A DNA stretch of 53,479 nucleotides from Mesobacillus boroniphilus JCM 21738 (GCF_000517385.1 NZ_BAUW01000017.1:1-53479); one strand, 5' to 3'. Positions 41,722 to 52,915 are shown, counted from the first letter of the stretch. The notes: generated by a model from the sequence alone, not told the origin. Program-made: numbers and translations.

Positions 41722-42291
41722 TTAGATATCCTGTAGCAAATCATCCCGTTTATCTTCCATAGTCAAGACTTCCTCAACTGGCTGGTAAGATTCTCCGTAA
41801 AACTTTTTGTCTTTATAGGTATGAATCATATTGTAGGTCTTCTTCATCGATTCATATACCAATTCCTCAGAAGCCTCGTCCGGAGACCAATAAAGGATTT
41901 CCATCTCATTAATTTCCTTCGTTGCTAGCGACCGTCGTCTGTAACCAATCGTCCTTGCGTGCTCGAAGCCCTCCCGTTTGTAAAAACGAAGACGTTTTTC
42001 AGTATCTGTATCCTCATAGTTAACTGGTTCAACTTCAAGGATAATCGGTTTGCCCTTATCCTTCAGCTTCTCGATCAATTTATGGCCGAGTCCTTCACCT
42101 CGTGTCGTCTTAGAGACAAAAAGGTAATCGATAAAAACAAAATCATCTGTTTCAACATACATGAGGACATGTCCGGGACCTTCATCCTTGTGGTAAATCT
42201 CTGGTCTTTCCTTTAAAAGTGTTTCCATATGTTCCCTTGATTTCATTTCCTCAATCGGAAAATACTGATTTAATTTCTCATACCAATGCAT
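41722..42291 (-). CDS. yjbC: GNAT acetyltransferase (YjbC-like)
   Basis: 189 aa; YjbC has about the same length and also lies next to spx. GNAT core: GPGHVLMYVETDDFVFIDYL, FVSKTTRGEGLGHKLIEKLK with the acetyl-CoA R-G-x-G-x-G/H loop (about 82-90), ILEVEPVNYEDTDTEKRLRF and YKREGFEHARTIGYRRRSLA. The extra C-terminal stretch of about 40 residues is specific to this group. Its acceptor is not known. ATG follows AAGGAG. Confidence 0.85.
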   Translation of the reverse strand: MHWYEKLNQYFPIEEMKSREHMETLLKERPEIYHKDEGPGHVLMYVETDDFVFIDYLFVSKTTRGEGLGHKLIEKLKDKGKPIILEVEPVNYEDTDTEKRLRFYKREGFEHARTIGYRRRSLATKEINEMEILYWSPDEASEELVYESMKKTYNMIHTYKDKKFYGESYQPVEEVLTMEDKRDDLLQDI

Positions 42292-42498
42292 TGCTTATCT
42301 CCTTTTTATTTTTATTCCTTCCTGATAAGCACCCAGCTTTTCTTATATAATCATGATCATAACTTGTATTATTTTTTCTTTATAAAGTTCTTTTAATACA
42401 CCGGCAATTCTTTTAAAATAAAGAGGTACGGGGATCATGAATTATATTTATCACAAATCACTATCTAGACTTAGTGAAAAAAAAGGTGGAGGTTTATC

Positions 42499-42684
42499 AT
42501 GGGCGGTTACATAATGGATTTAACTATCGTTGCTTTACTGATTGTGGGCATTACCGCGACAATTGGTGTGATTACCAATGGAGTAGGAACCAGATTCTTT
42601 AGTGGAAATAAAAGAAATGAATTCGTCGATCAATCAACAAGTTTGCAAACTGGCTGGAACAAAGTCGGCGGCAGCAAGAAGTAA
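42499..42684 (+). CDS. Small single-helix membrane protein
   Basis: 61 aa, ATG with GGAGG 6 bases upstream. One membrane helix MDLTIVALLIVGITATIGVI, then NGVGTRFFSGNKRNEFVDQS and a basic C-terminus. No family recognised. It stands alone on the plus strand and has a strong terminator downstream, which supports a real gene. Confidence 0.65.
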   Translation: MGGYIMDLTIVALLIVGITATIGVITNGVGTRFFSGNKRNEFVDQSTSLQTGWNKVGGSKK

Positions 42685-42739
42685 TCCATATCCCATCTGT
42701 TATTATAACTTATTTTCATATCGATAATCTAATGATATG

Positions 42740-42778
42740 AAAAGCCTGGAATGATATTTACTCATTCCAGGCTTTTTA
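42740..42778. terminator. Terminator after the small membrane gene
   Basis: AAAAGCCTGGAATG and the matching CATTCCAGGCTTTTT form a perfect 14-bp stem with T runs on both strands. Confidence 0.85.
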
Positions 42779-42805
42779 TATAGTATCAGAAAGTTCTTCG
42801 AGAAT

Positions 42806-42853
42806 TGTCCAGCACCAGCGCTTGTCGTGGCTGACCATGGCGCATGCACTTTT
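42806..42853 (-). repeat. Dispersed structured repeat, short copy R6
   Basis: Minus orientation fragment: AAAGTGCATGCGCCATGGTC, AGCCACGACAAGCGCTGGTG, CTGGACA. It lacks the GGGGCTAGG part and is the most diverged of the six copies. It lies just downstream of the DUF4015 gene. Confidence 0.6.
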
Positions 42854-42864
42854 CTCCTTCGAGG

Positions 42865-44063
42865 TTATGGTGTGTAATCAACATTAGGAGAGTACCTGTT
42901 GCTTGCGTTCCACAATAGGTATTCATTAATCCCCTGATCCTTCAATGCCCTGATTTGGTCTTCGACTTCCTTTTTTCCGTAGACAAGGTAATTTCCACTG
43001 CCTAACCATGATGCTGTGAAATCTTGCAGCCAGGGGCGTGAAACAGGCGGGGTCTTTAATTCATCGAGCTTCTTCTTCTCCAATTTTGCATATTCCTGAA
43101 CGAGACGGTATGGCTCTGTGTCAGGCTTGGCAATCCCGAAATAAGAAGTCCAATGGCTCGGATAAATCATTGAAGAAATGACATCTACATTCTCTGATAT
43201 CTTCGAAAAATTCTGTCCGATTCCTGGTGCTTCAGGAAGTGTTGCTGTATAGCCAAAGATATCCACAGACACTTTTACATCATATGGCTTTAATTCTTTT
43301 TGGGCATAGGCTACAAAGTCGGTTACTGCTTTGACCCGTTTTTGCACATTATCCATTTCTCCATCCTTATAGTCCCCCATGGAATATTGTAGAGTAGAGT
43401 CCCTCTTTTCGAATCCCTCAGGGAAACGGACATAGTCGAACTGGATTTCCTGAAAGCCCATCTTTGCTGCCTCGATGCAATTTGAACGTTGTAATCCCAA
43501 ACTTCTTTGACGAATGGATTTACGAACGATTCTCCTCTGCCATTTTTCCAGACTTGATTACCATCTTTAAATGACCACTCAGGCTTCTTGTTTGCCAGAG
43601 CTGTATCTTTGAAAACTACTACCCTTGCGATAGGATAGATTTGTTTCTCTTCGAGAGTCTTTAATAATTTTGCAGGATCTTTAATATAAGGCTTTCCGAT
43701 ATCTTGAAAGGATGAATCTTCATTTGGTTGATATGTAAGATATCCATGGTCCTCTTTTATATCGATAACCATTGCGTTTAAATCGGTGTCATCAACAAGT
43801 TTTGTAAGACTATTAAACTTCTCTCCACCAGCTGAATTTCCAGTTACATAAATTCCTCTTACGGCATCCGGATATTCAAATGTGTAACCTGAATCGAATT
43901 TAAATCTTGGCATCTGCTTTGGTATTTCCCTAACCAATGACTGATGTTCCCTGACCGGAAGTTTTTCTGTTTCATGTGCTTTCGATTCTGCAAACACTGT
44001 ACCTCCTGCTTGTGAACAAGAGGCAGCCAATAATGCTGCTGCTGCGATTTTTTTAAATTGCAC
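42865..44063 (-). CDS. DUF4015 putative glycoside-hydrolase-like secreted protein, frameshifted
   Basis: About 399 aa over two frames. GTG start at 44063 with GGAGAGG upstream gives MQFKKIAAAALLAASCSQAG, a signal peptide; LLAASC could be a lipobox. The first frame contains AVRGIYVTGNSAGGEKFNSL, VDDTDLNAMVIDIKEDHGYL and KPEWSFKDGNQVWKNGRGES, then WDYNVQIA. Near 43484 the frame changes and continues EAAKMGFQEIQFDYVRFPEG, VKVSVDIFGYTATLPEAPGI and DVISSMIYPSHWTSYFGIAK. This is the PF13200 TIM-barrel family with the Asp in QFDYVRFP. It may act on cell-wall or exopolysaccharide; substrate unknown. Confidence 0.85.
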
Positions 44064-44237
44064 AAACACCTCTCCTTTCAAAACGTACGCCCACTCTAAT
44101 AGTTTCTTTCTCTATAATATTAATCTATATTTCTATTTTACCCACTTTCGACAGATTTAGATATTATAGATTATTTTTGCATGGAATTTATTGCCTGGAT
44201 TAATCACCAATATTTCCAGGCAAAAAAAAGAAAAAAA

Positions 44238-44269
44238 AGAAAAAACGATCTCAAAATAAGAGATCGTTA
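44238..44269 (-). terminator. Terminator of the opp operon
   Basis: Minus strand AACGATCTC-ttatttt-GAGATCGTT followed by TTTTTCTTTTTTTT. Confidence 0.85.
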
Positions 44270-44272
44270 AGT

Positions 44273-45213
44273 TTATTTGACATATTGCTGCTGATATTGC
44301 TTCAATTCTTTTTCAGAGCAATACACAAAGTGGCCTGGAGAAACTTCGCGCATCTTCACTTCTTCACCGTCTGCATACTGATGCACATTTGGATCATAAG
44401 TTTTACGTCTGCGTGTGCGCTCAGATTCAGGATCCGGCAGCGGTATCGCTGATAGCAAAGATTGAGTGTACGGATGAAGCGGATTTTTGTATAGTTCTTC
44501 AGCGGTAGTTAGCTCAACCAGCTTTCCGAAGTACATAACACCAATTCTGTCACTGATATATTTTACCATTGAAAGGTCGTGTGCGATAAACAAGTATGTT
44601 AAACCTTTTTCACGCTGCAATTTCTTCATCAGGTTGACTACTTGCGCCTGGATGGAAACGTCTAATGCGGAAATTGGTTCGTCTGCAATAATAAATTCCG
44701 GCTGCACTGCAAGAGCGCGTGCAATCCCGATACGCTGCCTTTGTCCACCTGAAAACTCATGAGGATAACGGTTGGCGTGTTCTCTGTTTAAGCCAACTGT
44801 TTCAAGCAATTCATATACCATTTCCATTCTTTCTTGCTTACTTTTTGCCAGGCCATGAATATCAATGCCTCAGCAATAACATCGGAAACTTTCATCCTTG
44901 GATTCAAGGATGCATAAGGATCCTGGAAAATCATTTGCATACTTCTGTTGAATCTCTTTAAGTCTTTTTTGTTCTTCTTGCCGTGTACGTTTTCTCCCTT
45001 GTAAAGGATCTCTCCATCTGTTGCTTCATAAAGCCTGATGATTGTTCGGCCAGTCGTGGACTTGCCACAGCCTGATTCTCCAACCAATCCAAGAGTTTCT
45101 CCTTTAAAGATATCAAAAGTAATTCCGTCAATCGCTTTTACTTCATTTACTTGACCCATATTGAAGTATTGCTTCAGATTCTTTATTTCAAGAAGCTTTT
45201 CCCTATTTTCCAT
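44273..45213 (-). CDS. oppF: Oligopeptide ABC transporter ATPase OppF, frameshifted
   Basis: About 313 aa over two frames. ATG at 45213 with GAGGAGG upstream. Walker [19 protein letters not shown]-loop [16 protein letters not shown], then loss of frame near 44864 where one G is missing; the second frame reads [20 protein letters not shown]. It continues with the ABC signature [16 protein letters not shown], Walker [12 protein letters not shown], and the OppF/DppF C-terminal zone [20 protein letters not shown]. It powers peptide import with OppD. Last gene of oppABCDF. Confidence 0.92.
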
Positions 45214-45234
45214 CAGCCAGTCCTCCTCTTACAG

Positions 45235-46270
45235 TTATTTCGTGCCCATGAATTTACGCATTCTGCTCTTCACAGCTTCCGGCGGTTCTACCTTAGGTGC
45301 ATCTGGATGCAACAGCCATGTAGCAGCGTAATGAGTTTCAGACACTTTAAACATTGGAGGCTGTTCCTCTAAGTCGATTTGCATTGCATATTCATTACGA
45401 GGTGCAAAAGCATCTCCTTTTGGCGGATGCAACAAGTTTGGCGGCGTACCAGGAATTGCGTAAAGTTCCTCTTCTTTAGCATCCAGGCTTGGCATTGAAC
45501 TGATCAATCCCCAAGTATAAGGATGTTGCGGATTGTAGAAAACTTCATCCACAGTACCAATTTCGACAATTTTACCACCGTACATAACTGCCACACGGTC
45601 AGCTACGTTCGCTACAACTCCAAGGTCATGAGTAATGAAAATGATTGAAGTATCAATTTTTTTTTTGCAAATCTTTCATCAGTTCCAAAATCTGTGCCTG
45701 GATCGTAACATCCAATGCTGTTGTAGGCTCATCAGCAATCAGGATTTTTGGGTTACATGCCAAAGCAATTGCGATTACAACCCTTTGTCTCATACCACCT
45801 GAAAATTGATGCGGGTATTGCTTGATGCGTAATTCTGGTTGCGGGATACCTACCAGCTTCAAGAGTTGAAGTACACGTTCTCTTGCCGCTGATTTGCTCA
45901 TATTTTGATGTTTGATCAGCGGTTCCATGATTTGCTTTCCAACAGTCATTGTTGGGTTTAAAGACGTCATTGGATCCTGGAAAATCATCGAAATATCCTG
46001 TCCACGGATTTTCTGCATTTGCTTGTCGGTCAATTTAGCTAAATCCCTGCCTTCAAACAATATTTCACCCTGCTTGATTTCAGAATTGCCAGGAGGCAGC
46101 AACCTCATGATCGCTTTAGTCGTGACCGATTTTCCTGAACCAGACTCACCAACTATTGCCAGTGTTTCTCCTTTTTTAAGTTCAAAATTCACACCGCGGA
46201 TTGCCTTAATCTCGCCCGCAAATGTATGGAAGGAGATATTTAAATCCTTAACTTCTAAAATATTTTCCAT
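45235..46270 (-). CDS. oppD: Oligopeptide ABC transporter ATPase OppD, frameshifted
   Basis: About 344 aa over two frames. Walker A AIVGESGSGKSVTTKAI, Q-loop SMIFQDPMTSLNPTMT, signature QFSGGMRQRVVIAIAL, Walker B ILIADEPTTALDVTIQ. The frame is lost in a ten-T run (45657-45666) and resumes as DTSIIFITHDLGVVANVADR, then VMYGGKIVEIGTVDEVFYNP and HPYTWGLISSMPSL, with the Cys-poor C-terminal cluster here. One extra base in the homopolymer explains the break. It lies 21 bp before oppF and 18 bp after oppC. Confidence 0.92.
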
Positions 46271-46288
46271 AATACATTCACCTGCCCT

Positions 46289-47315
46289 TTAATCGCGCAT
46301 TTTCGGATCAAGCGCATCGCGCAATCCGTCTGCCAGCATATTGAAGGTAATCATAATGACACTGATGACAACAGCTGGAATTATCATCTCATGTGGGTGC
46401 AATCTCAGTACTTTGAATCCTTCATCAATCAATGTACCAAGTGATGCGTATGGTTCCTGGAGTCCCAGACCGATAAAGCTCAGGAACGCTTCAAAGAATA
46501 CTGCATTTGGAATAGTGAACATCGTATTGATAATAATGACACCTGCAAGGTTTGGCAATAAATGTTTAGAGATAATTTTACCATCACTGTTACCAAGGGT
46601 TTTGGAGGCTAGAACAAATTCCTGTTCCTTTAATTTAAGTGTCTGAGCACGCACGACACGAGCCATACCAACCCAGCCTGTAATCGTCAATGCTACGGTA
46701 ATAGAAATAATACCAGGGTCAAGAACCAGGATCATCAAGATCACAACAATCATAGTTGGTATACCCACAAGGATTTCGGTAATCCTCTGCATCACATTAT
46801 CCAATCTTCCACCGAAATACCCAGATATCGCACCATAAGCAACACCGATGATCATATCAATAACGGCTGCCAAAAGGGCAATGTACAAGGAGATTTGCGT
46901 ACCTTTCCAGACACGAGTAAATAAGTCACGTCCAAGAGCGTCTGTTCCAAACCAGTAGTACTCATCTACCTTTTTGACTTCATACATATCGATTTCTTTG
47001 CCCGCTTTATTCACCTTGATACCGTCAAATGGAAGCCAGCTTATATGTTCAAGCCCCTGTATTTTGGGTGGTAGATTATTGTGTGGAACATATTGTTTAT
47101 CAAATTCTTTGCCGCTAATCAAAGGTCCTACCAGGCCATAATTATAACAATGCCCATCACAATCAAACTGACAAGAGCACCCTTATTTTTACGGACACGC
47201 ATCCAAGCATCCTGCCAGAAGGTTAAGCTTGGCTTGTTTATTTCCTCGCTTTTGGCCGAATCGATTTCTGCGGCCTAAAACGGTCTTTTGGAATTTTTGC
47301 TTCGAAGTCAGCCAT
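46289..47315 (-). CDS. oppC: Oligopeptide ABC transporter permease OppC, two frameshifts
   Basis: About 342 aa when two missing bases (near 47276 and 47131) are allowed. ATG at 47315 overlaps the oppB stop (TAATG). Pieces in order: MADFEAKIPKDRF; AAEIDSAKSEEINKPSLTFW then WMRVRKNKGALVSLIVMGIV; then GPLISGKEFDKQYVPHNNLP to the end. The permease core has FGTDALGRDLFTRVW, the EAA-type loop RAQTLKLKEQEFVLASKTLG, and FFEAFLSFIGLGLQEPYAS. It forms the membrane channel with OppB for peptides of mixed sequence. Confidence 0.9.
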
Positions 47316-48243
47316 TACTTATTACCTCCAGACAACCTGATGCGTGGATCGATGATCCCATAAAGAATATCCACTACAAGGATGATAACTACAAATAATG
47401 CAGCAAATAAAATGGTTGTTCCCATGATAACTGGGTAATCATTTACTGTGATAGATTTTACGAACTGTTCACCAAGTCCAGGAATCGCAAAAATTTTCTC
47501 AATTACAAGGGAGCCAGTCATCAAGGAAATCGCCAATGGACCTAAAACTGTTACTAGTGGAATCATTGCATTTCTCAATGCGTGCTTGAAAGCAATTTCA
47601 AAGAAGCTTGCTCCTTTTGCTTTTGCCAATGTAATGTAGTCAGAGCCTAAGACTTCAATCATTTCTGTTCTCATAAAACGAGCTGCAATTGCTATTGGAA
47701 GCATGGACAAAGCTATAGTCGCAGGATTGTATATTCAAACCCACGCCAGAAAAGAACCGGGAACCAGCCCAATTTCACACCTACAAAGTATTGCAGCAAG
47801 CCTGCAAAAACGAAGTTAGGAATAGACTTACCCAATACTGCAACAAAAGTGGAACTATAATCGACCCAGGTATTCTGTCTTAAAGCAGCAAATATACCAA
47901 GTAAAATACCAACGATTGTTCCCAGTAACATTGCTTGGGCACCTAGCTGCATGGAAGGTCCTAAACGTTTGAACATTAGGTCCGTAACCGGAGTGTTATT
48001 AAACTGAAAGGAAATACCAAGATCCCCTTGAAGCAAGTTGCCAATATACTTAGCATACTGCACAGGCACTGGCTGATCTAGACCATATTTCGCTTTCATG
48101 ATTTCCATCTGTGCAGGGCCCAATTTATTCGCACTTGCAAAAGGCGTACCAGGAATGATTTTCATTAAGAAAAATGTTAGGGACGCAATGATGAAAAGAG
48201 TCAAAAACATATAAAGTACCCTTTTTAACAGGTATTTCGCCAT
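47315..48243 (-). CDS. oppB: Oligopeptide ABC transporter permease OppB, frameshifted
   Basis: About 309 aa over two frames. ATG with AGGAGGTG upstream. N-terminal MAKYLLKRVLYMFLTLFIIA, then FLMKIIPGTPF and the long extracytoplasmic loop; LLGTIVGILLGIFAALRQNT follows. The frame breaks near 47720 after GFEYTIL, where one base is missing, and resumes IALSMLPIAIAARFMRTEMI, EVLGSDYITLAKAKGASFFE (permease loop) and LVIEKIFAIPGLGEQFVKSI. It is one half of the Opp channel and is translationally coupled to oppC. Confidence 0.92.
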
Positions 48244-48303
48244 ATGGGTGCACCTCCTGTATTATTTCAATTTTCCCTATTGTTCGACAAATGCTTTACA
48301 GGG

Positions 48304-48337
48304 AAAAAGAGAGTATATCTAGATATACTCTCTTTCT
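48304..48337 (-). terminator. Palindromic hairpin between oppA and oppB
   Basis: AAAGAGAGTATATCT/AGATATACTCTCTTT is a perfect 30-bp palindrome, followed on the minus strand by TTCCC, a weak T run. It probably lets only part of the transcripts proceed into oppBCDF, keeping binding protein in excess. Confidence 0.75.
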
Positions 48338-48382
48338 ATCCTCAGAATTATTACACTCTGAAATAAGAAACTGCTTCAGTTA

Positions 48383-50092
48383 TTATTCAGCTTCAGTAAT
48401 TTTAACCCACTGGAAGTTATAGTCAGGACCGTAGTTGTAAATCGCAAGTCCCTTAACTCCAGGGTTTAGAAGGATGTTAGCAGAACGTTGGTAAACAGGC
48501 GCTAAACCAGCATCTTCTTCAAGCATGATTCTTTCAGCTTCCTGCTGTGCTTCCCAGTTCTTTTCTGGGTCAGTAGCAAGCTCAGTTTGAGCAGCTTTGA
48601 TCAGCTTATCGTATTCTGGGTTAGAGTATCCCATTCTGTTGCTTCCGCCATTAGTGATCCAAAGGTCAGTGAACGATAATGCGTTACCGTAGTCAGGACC
48701 CCATCCAGCAAATTGAAGATCATAATCCATAGCGTTGTCACGCTCTAGACGAACAGCGAAAGGCACGCTTTCAAGCTTAACTGTCAAACCAGGAAGGTTT
48801 GTTTCTAACTGGTTCTTGATATAAGCATCAGTTTTCTTAGCTGCTTCAGTGTCTCCACCAAGGTAACGGATTTCCAGCTTATCTACACCCAGTTCCTTAA
48901 GACCAGTTTCCCAATGCTTCTTAGCTTCTTCAGCATTGAAAACGATTAGGTCGCCATGCTTTTCACGGAAGTCTTCTCCGTTAGGACCTTTAACGAAATC
49001 TTTTGGTACAAAGAAGTTTGCAGCGATAGATCCGTTGTTAAGGATGCTCTTTGCAAGGTCTTCTTTGTTGAAGCCCATAGCGATCGCTTTACGGATGTTT
49101 ACGTTAGCAAGAGCTTCGTTCTTCTGGTTCATTTTGATCCAGAATACTACTGGCTCCATCCATGTAAGCATACGCTCATCACCTTCATAAGAAGGAACGA
49201 TATCAGAAGAAAGCAATCCAGTCATGTCTGTTTCGCCAGCTTCGAATGCGTTTACAGCAGAGTTAGAATCTTTAACTACGTTAACAGTGATTTTTTCAAG
49301 AGTTACATCGTCAGCACTATGGTAATCTGGGTTTTTAACAAGTACCCACTCAGTTGCGTCAGTACCTTCCCATTTTTCCATTTTGAATGGACCATTGTAA
49401 AGTAAGTTTTCAGCATTGCTAGCGAACGCGTCGCCTTTTTCAGTTACGAACTTTTCATTCTGTGGGTAGAATGTTGGGAAAGCGAATAGATCTTCCCAGT
49501 ATACTACTGGCTTTTCAAGAGTTACTTCCAAAGTCTTGTCGTCGATTGCTTTAACGCCAAGATCTTCTAAATTGTATTCTTTCTTAGCAGCTCCAGCTTC
49601 AGTGATCTCAGCTGCCCCCTTGATTTTTCCGCCCATCATGTATGGACCATAAGGTGAAGCAGTTGCAGGGTCGATCGCACGGCGCCAAGCAAACACGAAG
49701 TCGTGTGCAGTTACAGGCTCACCGTTAGACCATTTAGAATCACGAAGTTTGAAAGTGTAAACTTTCTGGTCATCGCTGATTTCAGGCTCGCCTTCTGCTA
49801 GTGCAGGAACAGGCTTGTGATCCTGGTCAAGGCGGTATAGACCTTCACCTACGTTGTTTATGTAAGTGAAACTTGTAGAACCTTCAGCAAGTACGCTGTC
49901 CATAGTTGGGATTTCAGAAGAATCCAACATGTTTAATTCTTGTGCTACATTAGCTACTTCTTCGCCTGTTGCGTCGTCATTATCAGCAGGCTTTTTGTCT
50001 CCACCATTTTCATTACCGCTGTTACAAGCAGACAGGATTAACGAGAATACTAGAGTCAAAATCAATAGAATAGAAAATTTTGACTTTTTCAA
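48383..50092 (-). CDS. oppA: Oligopeptide-binding lipoprotein OppA
   Basis: 569 aa, TTG start with AAAGGGGG 7 bases upstream. Lipoprotein signal ILTLVFSLILSAC at about residue 23, then a charged linker. SBP family 5 signature: GLYRLDQDHKPVPALAEGEP, TFKLRDSKWSNGEPVTAHDF, VFAWRRAIDPATASPYGPYM, with a C-terminal QFAGWGPDYGNALSFTDLW. It captures oligopeptides outside the membrane for OppBCDF. In Bacillus the Opp system also takes up Phr and PapR-type signalling peptides. First gene of the operon, with its own promoter. Confidence 0.96.
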   Translation of the reverse strand: MKKSKFSILLILTLVFSLILSACNSGNENGGDKKPADNDDATGEEVANVAQELNMLDSSEIPTMDSVLAEGSTSFTYINNVGEGLYRLDQDHKPVPALAEGEPEISDDQKVYTFKLRDSKWSNGEPVTAHDFVFAWRRAIDPATASPYGPYMMGGKIKGAAEITEAGAAKKEYNLEDLGVKAIDDKTLEVTLEKPVVYWEDLFAFPTFYPQNEKFVTEKGDAFASNAENLLYNGPFKMEKWEGTDATEWVLVKNPDYHSADDVTLEKITVNVVKDSNSAVNAFEAGETDMTGLLSSDIVPSYEGDERMLTWMEPVVFWIKMNQKNEALANVNIRKAIAMGFNKEDLAKSILNNGSIAANFFVPKDFVKGPNGEDFREKHGDLIVFNAEEAKKHWETGLKELGVDKLEIRYLGGDTEAAKKTDAYIKNQLETNLPGLTVKLESVPFAVRLERDNAMDYDLQFAGWGPDYGNALSFTDLWITNGGSNRMGYSNPEYDKLIKAAQTELATDPEKNWEAQQEAERIMLEEDAGLAPVYQRSANILLNPGVKGLAIYNYGPDYNFQWVKITEAE

Positions 50093-50142
50093 GGATACGC
50101 CCCCTTTTTATTGTTGTTTTCTGAAAACTTTTTACATTCCCT

Positions 50143-50171
50143 ATTATACATAGATTAAATTAAATGTTCAA
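50143..50171 (-). promoter_or_regulatory. Promoter of the opp operon
   Basis: Minus strand TTGAAC (50166-50171), 17-base spacer, TATAAT (50143-50148), 50 bp upstream of the oppA start. A good sigma-A promoter. Confidence 0.75.
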
Positions 50172-50363
50172 TATTTTTGCGCGAAAATTTACAACTTTGA
50201 AACAATAGTAATAAATTTCCTCCTTGATTTATGTTATAATAGTGACTTATAAGCCTTTTCCGGGCATATTCACCGTGTTACTTATTGTAATATTTGATTA
50301 TTTTTTAAGTTTTATTCTGTAAATTACTTTTATGAAATAACAATATAAGGGAGCTTTAGAAAA

Positions 50364-50729
50364 ATGCGTAATAGATTTGGGAAAATTTTTTATGGATTTT
50401 TGTCCTCTCAAGTGTTGGTTTTCATTCTCTCACTTGTCTATCAGCAGAGAATAACATTGCTAAGTTATATAAATTTCTCCTTTTACATTGCAAGTGCCCT
50501 GCTTTTTTCATCATTAATAGTATTTACAGTAAATTCAGGTTTTTTTGACGCAATTTCCTATTCATTCAGAACGGTTTTTGCTGGTAAAGAGGAAGGTGAA
50601 AAGAAAAAGTCATTTGATGAAATGACTCCTTTATCCGAACTGGTTACCATTAATGCAAATCCCCTTTTAATGATTGGACTATTAGACTTTATTCTGATGC
50701 TTGCCGCACTGTTCCTGTATTATATTTAA
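50364..50729 (+). CDS. DUF3899-type membrane protein
   Basis: 121 aa, ATG with GGGAG 10 bases upstream. Three or four hydrophobic segments: FYGFLSSQVLVFILSLVYQ, YINFSFYIASALLFSSLIVF, and a C-terminal PLLMIGLLDFILMLAALFLY, with a polar loop GKEEGEKKKSFDEMTPLSEL between. This layout corresponds to DUF3899 proteins of Bacillaceae. No function is known. It lies on the plus strand between divergent oppA and the trpS leader. Confidence 0.65.
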   Translation: MRNRFGKIFYGFLSSQVLVFILSLVYQQRITLLSYINFSFYIASALLFSSLIVFTVNSGFFDAISYSFRTVFAGKEEGEKKKSFDEMTPLSELVTINANPLLMIGLLDFILMLAALFLYYI

Positions 50730-50746
50730 AAATCCCTCAGGATCTC

Positions 50747-50775
50747 TTGCTTATCATGATCGATTTGATTATAAT
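50747..50775 (+). promoter_or_regulatory. Promoter of the trpS T-box transcript
   Basis: TTGCTT (50747-50752), 17-base spacer, TATAAT (50770-50775). It is located just before the T-box leader. Confidence 0.65.
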
Positions 50776-50799
50776 CATTTTTAAATTAAACTTTAAATG

Positions 50800-51045
50800 C
50801 AATGATGAAGAGTAGTACATTTGTTCAAGGCTTTCAGAGAGTTTGTGGTTGGTGGAAACAAACAGCCTGGCAATTGGAATGGACTTTTGAGCTTCTGGTT
50901 TGAACTTAAGTAGATCCGGGCGTAATCCTGCGTTAAAGGAATCCATGCTTCACTGTGGCATGGGCAGAGTGACTCATTCGTGAGTAATTAGGGTGGCAAC
51001 ACGGACCATTCGTCCCTAGATTTTAGGACGAATGGTCTTTTTGTG
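50800..51045 (+). promoter_or_regulatory. T-box riboswitch (tryptophan) controlling trpS
   Basis: The leader has the classical start GATGAAGAGTAGTA, the stem I AGAGAG/GTTGGTGGAAAC distal elements, and a specifier region GGAATGGACTTTTGAGC with the Trp codon TGG (50880-50882). The T-box AGGGTGGCAACACGG is at 50990-51004. An intrinsic terminator follows: GACCATTCGTCC (51004-51015) pairs with GGACGAATGGTC (51026-51037), then TTTTT. Uncharged tRNA-Trp should stabilise the antiterminator and switch on trpS. Confidence 0.95.
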
Positions 51046-51116
51046 TTCTTTTTTCTTCTGTTTTACACCAATGTAAACACATTCAGACAGAATGAGAACA
51101 AGATATATACTTATAG

Positions 51117-52118
<1,002 letters not shown>

Positions 52119-52128
52119 TAATAGAAAC

Positions 52129-52158
52129 GGAGCTGATAATATGTCAGCTCCTTTTTTT
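52129..52158 (+). terminator. Terminator of trpS
   Basis: GGAGCTGA-taatatg-TCAGCTCC followed by seven T residues. Confidence 0.88.
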
Positions 52159-52168
52159 GTAATAGTAA

Positions 52169-52915
52169 TCAATTTACTTTAGGACCGTGCTCCATTTCCC
52201 AAAGTTTTTCGAAAAAGGATTGCCCTTTGATGATGTTTTCGCAAAACTTCTCGTGTTTATGTGACCAGCCAAACTTTGTTTCTTCATATAACTGTTCCCA
52301 TACCTCTTCAAATCCAAGGCGTTGAATTTCTTCATATAATTCTGGTTTCCATTCAGTGAACCAGTAACGGACTTCAGCCACATTTTTAGAGGAACTCAAC
52401 TGGTCCATGGCCATGAACAATAATTGCTTCAACTGTCTTTCCTTACGCGTCAGCCCTCTCATTAAATCCGGAGAAGGCGATAAAATATGGAAGTCCTTTA
52501 AGGCACTTTGATCATTGAATCCATATTGGATAGTATCCTGGTTTTCAATCATTTCGTACACGAGCTGCTCCTGGCGCGGAATAAGCCGGCTCTTTCGGAT
52601 TGGGATATTATAGCCAATGGTGTCAACAGCGAGTATCCCAGTTCCATCCGAAACAACGAAACAGTAATCAAGCTGCGTACGTTCATGGTTTTTTCTCAAA
52701 TATGCCTTACGGTAAATGTCATCCAGAAGCTGTTGAGGCAACTCCGATAAATCATTCTCAATGTAATTAAATAACAGATGGTCAATTTTAAGGAGCGGCA
52801 CCTGGTCCAGCAGCTCAACACCATCGTCCTTCCGCCATTCGTGGAAATGACAGACATTATAGCCGTTCTCTTCCCCTTCGAACCAGTTTACCCAGACATC
52901 ATGAAGATACAACAT
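52169..52915 (-). CDS. yjbA: YjbA family protein (DUF3603)
   Basis: 248 aa. Start at [20 protein letters not shown] (52915) with GAGGGG 10 bases upstream; the frame extends 18 codons further without support. The whole protein follows Yjb[101 protein letters not shown] and a C-terminal [13 protein letters not shown]. Convergent with trpS, as in B. subtilis. Its function is unknown. Confidence 0.92.
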   Translation of the reverse strand: MLYLHDVWVNWFEGEENGYNVCHFHEWRKDDGVELLDQVPLLKIDHLLFNYIENDLSELPQQLLDDIYRKAYLRKNHERTQLDYCFVVSDGTGILAVDTIGYNIPIRKSRLIPRQEQLVYEMIENQDTIQYGFNDQSALKDFHILSPSPDLMRGLTRKERQLKQLLFMAMDQLSSSKNVAEVRYWFTEWKPELYEEIQRLGFEEVWEQLYEETKFGWSHKHEKFCENIIKGQSFFEKLWEMEHGPKVN

